NCBI GenBank assembly: GCA_020975725.1
Contig: QXJR01000027.1
Coordinates: 1 to 64,000, forward strand
DNA from: Picocystis sp. L7
Lineage: Eukaryota; Chlorophyta; Picocystophyceae; Picocystales; Picocystaceae
Reading direction: 5' to 3'
Length of the DNA: 64,000 nucleotides
The notes below the pieces were generated by a model that was given only the letters and a program-made list of their open reading frames with translations, was not told where the DNA came from and did no database searches. The position numbers and the translations under genes were made by a program. Position 1 is the stretch's first letter; every line of letters begins with the position of its first letter. Below are positions 42,877 through 52,289 of the stretch, in pieces.

Positions 42877-43793
42877 TGTCTTGTTGGTTGTGTGGTGTTC
42901 CTTCTGCACCTCTTCATCGATCCACGTCTGTTTCGGATGGGTCCGCTTTTGTCCATCGAAGGCACGGATCCTTTCGTGCACCTGTCCCTCCCCGTCTCGA
43001 CCTGGTTGGGGACCCTCGACACGACAGGGATGGGCTTCCGATGGGGTCTCGACGGCCACAGAGGGGGGTTTCGGATGCCCCCCTCCCCATTTCTTCCTTC
43101 TCCCCCCAATCCTTCCGTGTGGGTCCCTTTCGATCCCCCTTCCTTCCCTCTGTTCGGGGGGGATGGTCGTACGGTTTCGTCCTTCTCCTCCTTCTCCTTC
43201 GAATCGATGGATCGAACCCATCCCACACCACCCTTGTGCCACTTTTTGGGCGTGTGAGTCCGAGAGGGTCACGTGCCGCCTCGTGGTCCATTCCGCACGT
43301 GCTTGGCCTCCCTCAGCATGATTTTCGATGCTCTTTCCGGTGGTGTGGGTCTCGCGTGCAGGATTCACGCCCCTGACATCGAACTCGTGCGGGTTCACTC
43401 TCGCGACTTTTGAAACCCAGGCCAATTTGGGCTGTTTGGGACCACAGATGGGAATGCGTCGGAGGACGCCCATCACGCCGATTGAGTGCGCTTCTCTTCT
43501 CTCGTCCGTGAAACCGCTTCCGTTCTTTCTTTGAGGACTTGTTTCGCCCCCTTCCCGGGCGTGGTTGGGGAGATGTGATCCAAATCTGCCCTTTGCGCCG
43601 GTCAGGCGGACCTTGTTCGAGGTGCATGCCTATTTCGGTCTGTAAAATCGCTCACATGCCGTTTCAGAGCATGACAAGGATATCATTCGAATAAAATCAA
43701 CAAGATCTATCGAACGAGAGTACTTACAAGTCAATCCAACCCGTCATTGCGAAGATACAGAGGTTTGAAGTCGAACTCGTCGACCGCTAGTAA
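42877..43793. other. Intergenic region between PEX19 and the iron-sulfur fusion gene
   Basis: About 900 bp. CACGTG at 43270 and 43296. The 43328-43534 stretch has a 68-codon open frame that I cannot support as a gene. Open frames on the other strand are Arg/Gly/Pro-rich by composition. Confidence 0.4.
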
Positions 43794-46700
43794 ATGGGAC
43801 CCCAACGGACCCACGCGCCTGCCCACACGGGAAGGCTCCGAGGCGTGCAGGGAAGATCGTTTCGGGACATGTGTCATCGATCGAAAATATGCACCGTAAA
43901 ACGTAGGACAACTTTGATCGAAGACTCTGAGCCTGGATCGGCCGTCCCCGGCCAAGGCGGTGGGAAACGCAGAAGTACCCCCACAGCCCACCAAAAAAAG
44001 TGGCACAGGGGTGCACGGAGGGATGGGTGGGACCTTTCCCCCCCCCGTCTCCCCCTTTTCTCTTTCGGGAAGCCTTTTCGATCCCGTACGGTCCTCCCTT
44101 TCTCTCCTTTCGAGCGATGCGGTTCGAACCCGTACGTCCACCCGATCGAGAAGGCCAGGAGGGACGGTCTCCGACACGTGCGAGACGAACGGGACAAGGA
44201 TCCATCGCGACGCGCACCAAGTCGGAACGTGGAGATGAACGCGGGAACGCACGCGTGCGGATGGGACAAGGGAAAGATGGGAACGAGGACCACGTCCCAT
44301 CCACTCCCCATGGGATGGCCTGGATGCGGACGGAACGGTCGATCCGTACCCCGCGGGAGCCAAGGGAGGATGGACACCATCCGAAGAAAAGACAGGATCG
44401 AGATCAAATGGACGTGCAGACGCAGATGCGGAGTGGCGAGGAAATCGTCCGAACAACCAGAATGCCCCCTCACCGATCCGGACGAAGGATCCAATCCAAC
44501 CGAAAGATCGCCCACCACGTCCAGAGAAACCATACGGCAATGGCTGTACGAAAACACCAACCTCAAGAAACTCAGCAAACAAGTGCTCGATGAATTCGCC
44601 AAAGGCGTGGTCGTCAAAACGCTCCGATCAGGAGACGTGCTCTGCAGGGAAGGAGAAAGACCCGACGAAATCTACGTCGTACGAAAAGGCATGCTCGAAA
44701 CCAAGTTCTTCGGGGTGCAAGAAGACGTGCCACCATCCAGCATCGTCATGCTCACCGAAGTGCTGCGTGAAGTCACCTCCTCCTGCAGCCTGGAAGCATG
44801 CACCGATGCAGAGGTGTGGGCCATACCGAGCAGCTACCTCAAAGAACTTGCCACGAAAAAACCAGAACTGGCCTTGATGCTCAGCGTGCAACTGGCAGAT
44901 CAACTGGCCATGCTGAACGAAAAACAACGGTCGGAGTCGGAGAAACAAAAGGTACTGAGGCGATACTACGTACAACCCACCAACGAATCGTTCCCTCCAA
45001 TCTCCATGGACACCTTGGCGGGAAAGAGCAGGTACCTCCAAAACCTCAGAAAACAGCTGATGGCGGCTGCGACCGATCCTGAAAGAAACCACGTGCTGGT
45101 GTTCGGGGAGCCTGGGCTGTTCAAGGACAAGCTGGCACAGCTGATTCATGAAAATTCTGCGTACAGCGACGAACCGGTGGTGATGATCCAATGCAAGAAC
45201 ATCAAACCCGGGGCCCCGGAGCTCTTCGGGGATAGCAACAACCCTGGTCTGCTCAAATCGGTCGGGCGAGGTAGCATCATCTTGAACAACGTGCAAGACA
45301 TCCACTCGGACATCGTGGATACGCTCTTCAGCACTCTTGATTCTGCCATGTGCGATAAAGATTCGGAGGATTGCAAGGCTAGGCTCCTTTTCATTTCCGA
45401 GAAGACTGTTCCAGCCCTAGCAAATTTATCCCTGACGAGGATCAAGGTGCCACCTCTGCGACTTGCGAGGAGAGATATCTCTCACCTGGTCAACTTTTAC
45501 TTGCAAGAGTATACCAAGCATCGAGGACTGGAAAAGGTGCCGACCATCACGCCAGAGGTGATGAAGGATCTCGAGGCATTCGATCACCCAGACAACTTTG
45601 CCGGGCTCTTCTACAGCTTGCGCAGGGCTGTCATCCAAACAGAGTCCAGTCCAGAGGGCTCGGTGATTGGAAAGTCCACCCTCTGGTTCACACGAAAGCC
45701 TGAGCAGAATGTGAGGCTGAACCTGCTAGACCAGCTCCCCATCCTGCGCAAGTTTCTTAGGAGCGACATCTGGCCGGAGAGAATCAACTTTGACTTTACA
45801 GTGTATGCTTTTGCTGCCATTGTGTTGTTGCTCTGGTTCGGTCCCCAGGAGAGAGACACCAACTTTGCCCTCAACTTTTTCTGGGCCTGGTGGTGGCCGG
45901 GTATATTCCTGGTTTACTTGGGATTGGGGAGGGTTTGGTGTGCCGTGTGCCCCTTCATGATATATGGGGAGTTGGTACAGCGCTGGAGGGTGAGCAAGGG
46001 TGCCGTCTTGAGAAAGTGGCCCAAGAATATGGACGCATGGGGGCCATGGTTTTTGTTTTGGATGTTTGCTGCCATTCTTGTGTGGGAAGAGTGTTGGGAC
46101 TTGCCAAACACCGCTTATCTTTCTGGTTGGCTTCTTGTGCTTATTACAGTGGGGGCTATGGTCTGCTCGTATTTTTTTGAAAAGCGTTTGTGGTGCCGCT
46201 ACCTCTGTCCCATTGGTGGCATGAACGGCATGTTTGCAAAGTTGAGTGTTACCGAGCTGCGGGCGAAGCAGGGTGTGTGTACAGCTGAATGTGACACGTA
46301 CCACTGCTACAAGGGCGGCCCCGCGGAGCCCCCAGAAGGCCTAGAGACGAATGGCTGCCCCTTGGGATCACACCCTGCACAGTTGAAGGACAACAAAGAC
46401 TGTGTGCTCTGTATGGACTGCCTGAAAGCTTGCCCATACCGTTCAGTGGAATTCAATCTGCGGGTGCCCTTTGCCGATCTTCTGGAGAAGCACAATGCCA
46501 CAGCTTCAGAAGTCTCTTTGATGTTTTTGCTGCTGGGAGCTTCCTACCTACACAGGCTACCAGCACTGTTGGATCAAGTTGGATTGCAGGACTTATCCTC
46601 CGAGGAAGGAATATTGTCTTCGCTGGGGCTGCACATGCTCGTTTCTGCGATCATTCTCGCTGCTCCAGGGTTGCTGGTGTACGCCGTGGATATGTTGTTT

Positions 46701-47132
46701 GTGTCGGGGCTCCGCAGCAAGCGTGGGGGCGACGATCCTGTGTCGAAGGCTTCTTCATTGAGGAAACCGGCAACTTTTGTTGAATTAGCCTATGGGTATC
46801 TTCCGTTGGTGTGGGCAATCACGCTTGCATTCTACACCGAGCTGGGACTTTCGGAAGCGTTCAGGGTGTTGAAAGTAGCTGGACGTACGATTGGATTGTC
46901 CCCGGAGGTTGCGGAACGCCTGCCTGGCTTTTCTCTCCAAGATTCAGACACCCTCGCTGTGCTCCAGACCCTAACTTTGGTGACTGGCCTGTCTCTAAGT
47001 GTCTTCATTACCAAGTATCTGAGCAAGATGTCATGGAAGGAATGCCTTCCCCACTTCTTCTTGCTGGGTGGGCTGACTTTGGAAGCTTGGTTGCTGGATA
47101 TTCCTGGGGCCTTTTGGGGGTCTTGGACGTAA
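43794..47132 (+). CDS. Cyclic-nucleotide-binding / degenerate AAA+ / NapH-NosR-like [4Fe-4S] membrane protein
   Basis: The frame opens with an ATG at 43794 directly after an in-frame stop (1112 residues); later ATGs are possible, and the first ~230 residues are basic and low in structure, possibly a plastid or mitochondrial leader. Domains in order: a CRP-like cyclic-nucleotide-binding fold (~260-365, GDVLCREGERPDEIYVVRKG); a region like sigma-54-activator AAA+ domains (~400-620), whose Walker A is GEPGLFKDK, with no GAFTGA loop and LNN in place of the Walker B LDE; then membrane helices (~665-1105) carrying VWCAVCP, WCRYLCPIGG and a CVLCMDCLKACP cluster motif near 870. The last part resembles NapH/NosR/CcoG electron carriers. 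It probably senses a ligand or redox state and passes electrons at a membrane; substrate and partners are unknown. Confidence 0.85.
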   Translation: MGPQRTHAPAHTGRLRGVQGRSFRDMCHRSKICTVKRRTTLIEDSEPGSAVPGQGGGKRRSTPTAHQKKWHRGARRDGWDLSPPRLPLFSFGKPFRSRTVLPFSPFERCGSNPYVHPIEKARRDGLRHVRDERDKDPSRRAPSRNVEMNAGTHACGWDKGKMGTRTTSHPLPMGWPGCGRNGRSVPRGSQGRMDTIRRKDRIEIKWTCRRRCGVARKSSEQPECPLTDPDEGSNPTERSPTTSRETIRQWLYENTNLKKLSKQVLDEFAKGVVVKTLRSGDVLCREGERPDEIYVVRKGMLETKFFGVQEDVPPSSIVMLTEVLREVTSSCSLEACTDAEVWAIPSSYLKELATKKPELALMLSVQLADQLAMLNEKQRSESEKQKVLRRYYVQPTNESFPPISMDTLAGKSRYLQNLRKQLMAAATDPERNHVLVFGEPGLFKDKLAQLIHENSAYSDEPVVMIQCKNIKPGAPELFGDSNNPGLLKSVGRGSIILNNVQDIHSDIVDTLFSTLDSAMCDKDSEDCKARLLFISEKTVPALANLSLTRIKVPPLRLARRDISHLVNFYLQEYTKHRGLEKVPTITPEVMKDLEAFDHPDNFAGLFYSLRRAVIQTESSPEGSVIGKSTLWFTRKPEQNVRLNLLDQLPILRKFLRSDIWPERINFDFTVYAFAAIVLLLWFGPQERDTNFALNFFWAWWWPGIFLVYLGLGRVWCAVCPFMIYGELVQRWRVSKGAVLRKWPKNMDAWGPWFLFWMFAAILVWEECWDLPNTAYLSGWLLVLITVGAMVCSYFFEKRLWCRYLCPIGGMNGMFAKLSVTELRAKQGVCTAECDTYHCYKGGPAEPPEGLETNGCPLGSHPAQLKDNKDCVLCMDCLKACPYRSVEFNLRVPFADLLEKHNATASEVSLMFLLLGASYLHRLPALLDQVGLQDLSSEEGILSSLGLHMLVSAIILAAPGLLVYAVDMLFVSGLRSKRGGDDPVSKASSLRKPATFVELAYGYLPLVWAITLAFYTELGLSEAFRVLKVAGRTIGLSPEVAERLPGFSLQDSDTLAVLQTLTLVTGLSLSVFITKYLSKMSWKECLPHFFLLGGLTLEAWLLDIPGAFWGSWT

Positions 47133-47875
47133 AGGGTTCCTCCTTGGGAGTGATCCCCCAAGTGACTGCATGGTGCATGTCTGCATACTGCGCGTTTTTT
47201 TTTGTCTGACTGCCAGACCAAGTAATTGAAATAATATTCCAGGCGGGTAGGAGGCTACGAATCTTACGACGTCCGTCCTTGGCGAGGTTCCTTCCGTTGC
47301 AATCTTCGACCTAATTTGAAAGTAGTGTGGATGTGGTGGCCAACGATTCGTCGAGTCGAGAGTTTGACCTTACTCTCCCTTCTTGCACGTGGCATTCGAG
47401 CATTCATGTGTTGGAGGGCTGCTGAGGGACGGTAGTAGACGGATCATGCCGTCGCAATCGATTCGATGGTGTTGGCAAGTCGTGGGTTGAACACTTGCTC
47501 ACCCGGGTGGGAACGCGAAGCGAAACCACGTGTTCACGAAGCACTTTGGTTAGTTTGTACTCGCACAGTCTCACGCTGGTTGAACACCTTCGTGATCCCC
47601 CCCGACCACTCCACAGGTGGTGGGATCCAGCACTCCGCCTTGCATCCGCTCGTAGTGGCGGTGCATCCTCCCCCTCCCACGCCCCGGGCATCCCTGCCTC
47701 TTGGACACCCGTCCCTCCCCCGGTCCCAGGTACGGATCCCTAGGGTTCGGGGCGAAGGGGCGTGGATCTTTCGGTGTTTCGGTTTCCCCTCTCTCCCCGA
47801 CCTTGAGAGCTTGGGGGAAGGAGGATGGGTGGTCCACGACCACGTCATTGGATCCCGTGTCTCCATTGGACGGAC
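47133..47875. other. Intergenic region
   Basis: About 740 bp with CACGTG near 47388 and 47527. No gene recognised; GC-rich frames on both strands look compositional. Confidence 0.4.
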
Positions 47876-48475
47876 ATGGGCATGGCCATGGCGCAAAGCA
47901 TCCGTGCGACCTCGGGAACGGCGCTGGGCGCCTGCAGAAGCGTCCTGGGATCGAGAAAATGGGAGAAACGGACGTGGACGCGTCGTGGGACGGTGTCTGC
48001 GAAAGGGTCCGACCCAGCGGTGGGAATGCCGACGGTGGAACACCAGGAAGGAACCAGCACGTGTGGCGTCTGTCATGGCACGAATCGTGTGCGATGCAAG
48101 CAATGCAGAGGTGCAGGGAGGGTGGGATCCCGAGGATACATGCACAAGAACACAGTGAATGCGTCCAGGGTGGTCGGCACCTGTTGGACGGCGACTGAAC
48201 CTACCCATGGCTACGATTATTTCGTCGTGGTCACCAAGAGAAAGATGGACAAGAGAAACGTCGTGGAACTCATGGCGGCGAATCACAAACCCACCAGGTT
48301 CTGGATGGACATGGACGAGCTGAAAGAAAGAGGAAAGTGGCTGCCAGGATGGAAGGTGGGAGTGTGCGTCGCAAGAAAGGAGGGGAAAACTGCTGCAGAT
48401 GCAGCTGCCGTGGACACCCAGCCCTGCCCACGGTGTACGGATGGCTGGGTCGAATGTGAGGCATGTGGTAAATAG
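47876..48475 (+). CDS. DnaJ-type zinc-finger protein, probably plastid-targeted
   Basis: 199 residues if the ATG at 47876 is used (ATGs at 47882 and 47888 are also in frame, and one more lies upstream at 47825). The first ~40 residues are rich in Ser, Ala, Arg and Thr and acidic-poor, ending near TVSAK, as in chloroplast transit peptides. Two pairs of CxxC motifs follow: CGVCHGTNRVRCKQCRGAG, and at the very end CPRCTDGWVECEACGK. These resemble the Cys-rich domain of DnaJ found alone in plastid assembly factors such as BSD2. About 90 residues with a FVVVTKRKMDKRN...KHPTRFW-type segment separate the two pairs, which differs from the compact BSD2 layout. The exact role is unknown; a chaperone for a plastid complex is a guess. 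Confidence 0.65.
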   Translation: MGMAMAQSIRATSGTALGACRSVLGSRKWEKRTWTRRGTVSAKGSDPAVGMPTVEHQEGTSTCGVCHGTNRVRCKQCRGAGRVGSRGYMHKNTVNASRVVGTCWTATEPTHGYDYFVVVTKRKMDKRNVVELMAANHKPTRFWMDMDELKERGKWLPGWKVGVCVARKEGKTAADAAAVDTQPCPRCTDGWVECEACGK

Positions 48476-48596
48476 GATGCAATGCGGATGTGGCTGGCAA
48501 ACGTCAAGGCAGGATCCCATGTAGGCAAGACTAGACAGGGGCCTCCTTGCCGAAGAATCAGAAACAACAGCGCCCTGCCAGTACTGCAAGGATGCC

Positions 48597-50252
48597 TCAC
48601 GTGCGAGGGATCTCGCATAAGAGCCCACTGTCGTCGTTGACGCTCCTGAATTTGTCATAGTCAAAAGCAGAGGAGCCCGCACAATCTCTTTGGTCGCCCA
48701 TGAGGAAGATGCACATCCTGTCAATAGCGACGACTGCCAGCGCAGTTTGCACGAAAGCATCGATGATGTCATCGATACCCATCCCAAGGAAATTGAAATC
48801 ACGTCTATCCATCAGCAGCAATCGCTCTGGCTCGGTTGTGAAACTGTGCTTGTCAACTTTCACGGATAAGTTCGTTCCAAGCATTTCCCAGGAATCGATG
48901 TCATCGGAAATGAGCGGCCTGAGCGCCTCTCGTGCCCGACGTGCATACATGCTGCAAACACGAAACCCGCCGTGACCAGAACACACCATGACACGCAAGT
49001 CGGCCACGAAGGTTTTCCCTTTTTTGTCTGGCATGGTACCTACGTGATACAGCTTTTCCCCGGTCTCATGTGTGGAGCTCCAATCGGCATTGCCGATGAG
49101 GCTCTGGACCACGAATTTCTCATACGGGCAATTCCGTTGCTGGGATACGAAGGCCTCCAGTTCCAAGTCGGATGTGATGGTGTAAACGCCTTGTCCCGCG
49201 TTGCTGTAGGGAATCTTGATGCACGCAAAGCCACCCAGTCTCTGGACCCAAGAGGGTATGTCCTCGAAAGCCACGTCTCGAATGGTAAGGGGCGTGCGAA
49301 CTTCCAAGCCACTGGCTTTCAGCTCAACGTTGAAGTTATCGTACGCTTTCGCCGCAACAGCTTTGTTGCGGCCCCCAGCTAGGCAGCATACCAGAGGGTT
49401 GAGGATGAGGGTCTTGGTGTCGGCCGGTATCCGATTCCATGGTTTCTGAGTGACGTACCGGAATGCGGCTCGGATGGGTACCCATGCATCTTCCTTCGAT
49501 GCACGCACCTGCAGAACGCCATCACAAAACCGCGCCTTTGTGCGTCCATCTGCTTCCTTCAGATCCAGGAAGGGCGCCAAGATGACCTCCTCCTGCATGA
49601 GATCGGCCAGTGCGGCAGCGTAGCCAGAAGCTTCCATCAGGTTCTTGTCGTAGACGACCGCTAGTTTTCCACCTGGCACTAGGTTGGGATCCATGTTTTG
49701 AACGCTTTCCACAAAGGTCCGCTCCAGTGCTGCTTTGTACCCTGCATCTTCCTCGTCCTCGTTCAAGAGCGGGGCGCTTTTCTGTCCGCTCGGACAGGAG
49801 TTGGTCTCGATGACCACGGTGTGCTTGTTCCCGGTCGCGTTGGTGACGTGCATGAGATCGCACCCTCCCCATCGAAAGTACTTGGTGGGTGTGCTCATGA
49901 GCAGCAACAGGTACGTTGGATCGATGCTCGGGTTGAGGTGGCAGTGTCGATGTACGATCTGTTCAAGGCTGAGGCTTCGAAAATACCTCACTATGGGATG
50001 GATTTGTGCGTTGAGCACCCTGGGATAGAAGTGCTTGGCCGGTTCGAAGCTCCCAGCTTTCACGTGTAGGTACGGGAACTGCTCTCCTGCTCTGTCTTTG
50101 TTCTCCTTTCTTGTCCTCTTGGTTCCGACTCGGCCACGTTCCGTCCCATCGGCCGCGTCCTTGGCGTCGACACGTGCACCTGCCCACTGTGCTTTTGGCG
50201 TGTTCTTCCGTGCATCTCCGATTGTGTTCCCTCGTCCAACAGCCTCGTACAT
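48597..50252 (-). CDS. Conserved-looking hypothetical protein, possible ATP-grasp fold
   Basis: 551 residues from the ATG at 50252; the frame is open further upstream, but that part is Pro/Ser-rich and looks non-coding. After a basic, Lys/Arg-rich first ~60 residues the sequence has the balanced composition of a folded enzyme. Features visible: VVIETNSCPSGQKSAPLLNE near residue 140, KLAVVYDKN, a glycine-containing loop KIPYSNAGQGVYTI that resembles an ATP-grasp nucleotide loop, and FVADLRVMVCSGHGGFRVCS. I cannot name the family. An ATP-dependent ligase or kinase is possible but unproven. Confidence 0.7.
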   Translation of the reverse strand: MYEAVGRGNTIGDARKNTPKAQWAGARVDAKDAADGTERGRVGTKRTRKENKDRAGEQFPYLHVKAGSFEPAKHFYPRVLNAQIHPIVRYFRSLSLEQIVHRHCHLNPSIDPTYLLLLMSTPTKYFRWGGCDLMHVTNATGNKHTVVIETNSCPSGQKSAPLLNEDEEDAGYKAALERTFVESVQNMDPNLVPGGKLAVVYDKNLMEASGYAAALADLMQEEVILAPFLDLKEADGRTKARFCDGVLQVRASKEDAWVPIRAAFRYVTQKPWNRIPADTKTLILNPLVCCLAGGRNKAVAAKAYDNFNVELKASGLEVRTPLTIRDVAFEDIPSWVQRLGGFACIKIPYSNAGQGVYTITSDLELEAFVSQQRNCPYEKFVVQSLIGNADWSSTHETGEKLYHVGTMPDKKGKTFVADLRVMVCSGHGGFRVCSMYARRAREALRPLISDDIDSWEMLGTNLSVKVDKHSFTTEPERLLLMDRRDFNFLGMGIDDIIDAFVQTALAVVAIDRMCIFLMGDQRDCAGSSAFDYDKFRSVNDDSGLLCEIPRT

Positions 50253-51015
50253 CTTTGTTTCGGTTTCGTCGGTTCCGACACCGTTTTCACTGTGGGTCGG
50301 TTCCGTCCAACCATCTCCACCGATCGTTCTGCGTTCGTTCTCGTCTCTCGCCAGGTGGAGCGTCGTCCGATCTCGGAGTACAGGAACGGACGGAGGATGC
50401 ATGTGGGATGGAAGAGACGCGCTTGTGGTTGTTCGCTTGGATCCAAAGTCGCGATTTGCGTGCGACGCACAGGAGCACGAAAAGGGAGTCTGGATCCCCG
50501 AGAGGAGAGGGAGGGAGGCGACAGCCTGGCACAAGGTGGGGAGGGGATCGGGGGGTCGGACCGGGATGGCGGAGGCGGGGAACCCGACCCCCTTCCGGTC
50601 CGCGTGGGGATGGGGGGGTGGAAAGGGGGGCATGGAAAGTCAGATACCCGAAGAGATCCCATTCCGGAATACCCCCCTTTGGGAGGGGATGCCCGAGCCC
50701 AGCTGGACCCCCCCTCAGCATCGACCCCAGAACACGTCAGCATCTCGAACGGGGGACGAATCCACCCTGGTCCGGTCATCCAGGAACGGGGGAAAAGGCA
50801 TGATGGGAACAAACATGCGCATCCAAAAAGATGCATAAGGACGAAGATCGGTGGATGGAAGGACAGGATCGAACATCCAACCTGGGTGGGATACCAACGG
50901 GCAGGGCGGGTGAGGGTACCAGCTCGCGTCGCACGAGACAAGGGGTACACGTTCTACAAGCGTTGATTTACAAATAGTACTTGGAGGAAAGCGGCACGAG
51001 CGCCGCAAAAGGCAC
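50253..51015. other. Intergenic region
   Basis: GC-rich, about 760 bp upstream of the previous gene and downstream of the next minus-strand gene. Open frames in all six frames are compositional (Pro/Gly/Arg-rich). Confidence 0.4.
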
Positions 51016-51489
51016 TTACGCATTCACGTAGGGAATGTCATCGTGCGCAATGTCCATCAGGGGCTGGCCGATGTCCACCCCGGAGATTTCCATGTGGATG
51101 TCGAAGCGCTTGTCGTGCATCTCCATCATCAGGCACACGTCCACGCCCAGGGCGTTGGCACAAGCCACCCTCTGCTTTCCGTCCACCAGCGCATCTCGGG
51201 TGATGAACCTCTCCCCTTTGGCCACCGCACGTTTGGAAATGAACTCGGGCCCACGAGGGTAGGCGGGATTCCTGACCACGACCTCCTCTTCGATGTTGTA
51301 CTTGATGCAGTACCTGTGCCTGAGTTCGCAGAGCTGCACGGTTGTGTTGCCGTTGGTTTCCAATTTCTTGGGAATTGAAAAGTCAGTGGTGACGGCTTTC
51401 AGCGGTGGACAGTTCTTCCCTCGGGTGGATGGCCTTCCGGCATGGAAGAGTGATGGTTGGGTCCTCGCTGGGGATGCGACGACCTTCAT
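51016..51489 (-). CDS. Hypothetical protein, possibly organelle-targeted
   Basis: 157 residues from an ATG at 51489. The first ~30 residues (VVASPARTQPSLFHAGRP) are rich in Ser, Arg and Pro and free of acids, like a transit peptide. The rest is a compact domain that I do not recognise, with QLCELRHRYCIKYNIEEEVV, ISKRAVAKGERFITRDALV and VDVCLMMEMHDKRFDIHMEI. The stop codon TAA overlaps GTAAGTG, a perfect intron donor, so the real C-terminus may be spliced further downstream; an acceptor-like CTTGTAG lies about 60 nt on. Confidence 0.65.
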   Translation of the reverse strand: MKVVASPARTQPSLFHAGRPSTRGKNCPPLKAVTTDFSIPKKLETNGNTTVQLCELRHRYCIKYNIEEEVVVRNPAYPRGPEFISKRAVAKGERFITRDALVDGKQRVACANALGVDVCLMMEMHDKRFDIHMEISGVDIGQPLMDIAHDDIPYVNA

Positions 51490-52289
51490 TGCTTGGTTCG
51501 GTTGTTCTCGAAGCCTCCTGTTTCTGGTGGTGGTTCTGGGGTCGAGCTGATCGATGTCTCAGCTGTGGGTTCCTCCTTCGCTTCTGGCGAGTGGCGTGCG
51601 TGACAGCGTCGGTCCGGTTCTGACTCACTTCGAGGAGACGTCCCCCGCTTGGACGTGGCGAAGATGGAAGTTGAGATCCTCCTTCGGGATAGGGCCTTTC
51701 CAAGAGAAACGGGGTGTACGTCAGATTCTCCCTCCTCCGATCCCCGGGTCCGTGACCGCAGACCCGAACCGATTCGGGTTCGACCCCGTCCACACCTTCC
51801 AATGGAACGGGAAGGAGAAGGGGGTGTGAGAAAGGGATCCCGTTGGGGGATCGTCGGGGTATCCCATACGCCACGTGTGTGGTGACGCAGCCTGGTGGGG
51901 CAGCACAACCCAGGGGAAACGAGTGGAAGGCACAGGGCACCAGACCGTTCCAGTCGGACCAGCCTCGTGACAGGAAGACGAAAACGTGACCCTGGATCTC
52001 TCTTGCCTCCACGAATCCTCCCACTGGATGCAAGGTCCATGGGAGACAAGGGTGGATCGGATGATGCCTCCAGGTCTGCGATCGACCACGCCATCCCCAA
52101 TGGTACAGGGCGCAGAGGAATAGGAGTAGAAGAAGAAGAAAACATAGATTCAAACGACCAGCCCGTCCGAACGTTCAGGAATGGATCTCCGCCAACGCCA
52201 AGGACCGTCTCAAGACCGACCTGAACGTATGCGGAACCTCCAAGTGACTGGATCCGATTATTCTCACCATGAAAAGGCACCCATGCGCA
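51490..52289. other. Intergenic region
   Basis: About 800 bp between NOG1's 3' end and the start of the gene at 51489. CACGTG near 51877. Frames are GC-biased and unrecognised. Confidence 0.4.

Noticed and set aside
43328-43534. 68-codon plus-strand open frame in a GC-rich intergenic space
   Set aside because: Too short, no recognisable family, no conserved motif; could be chance.
44115-44140. GGTTCGAACCC, resembling a tRNA T-loop
   Set aside because: No matching acceptor stem, D-arm or anticodon arm could be found around it.
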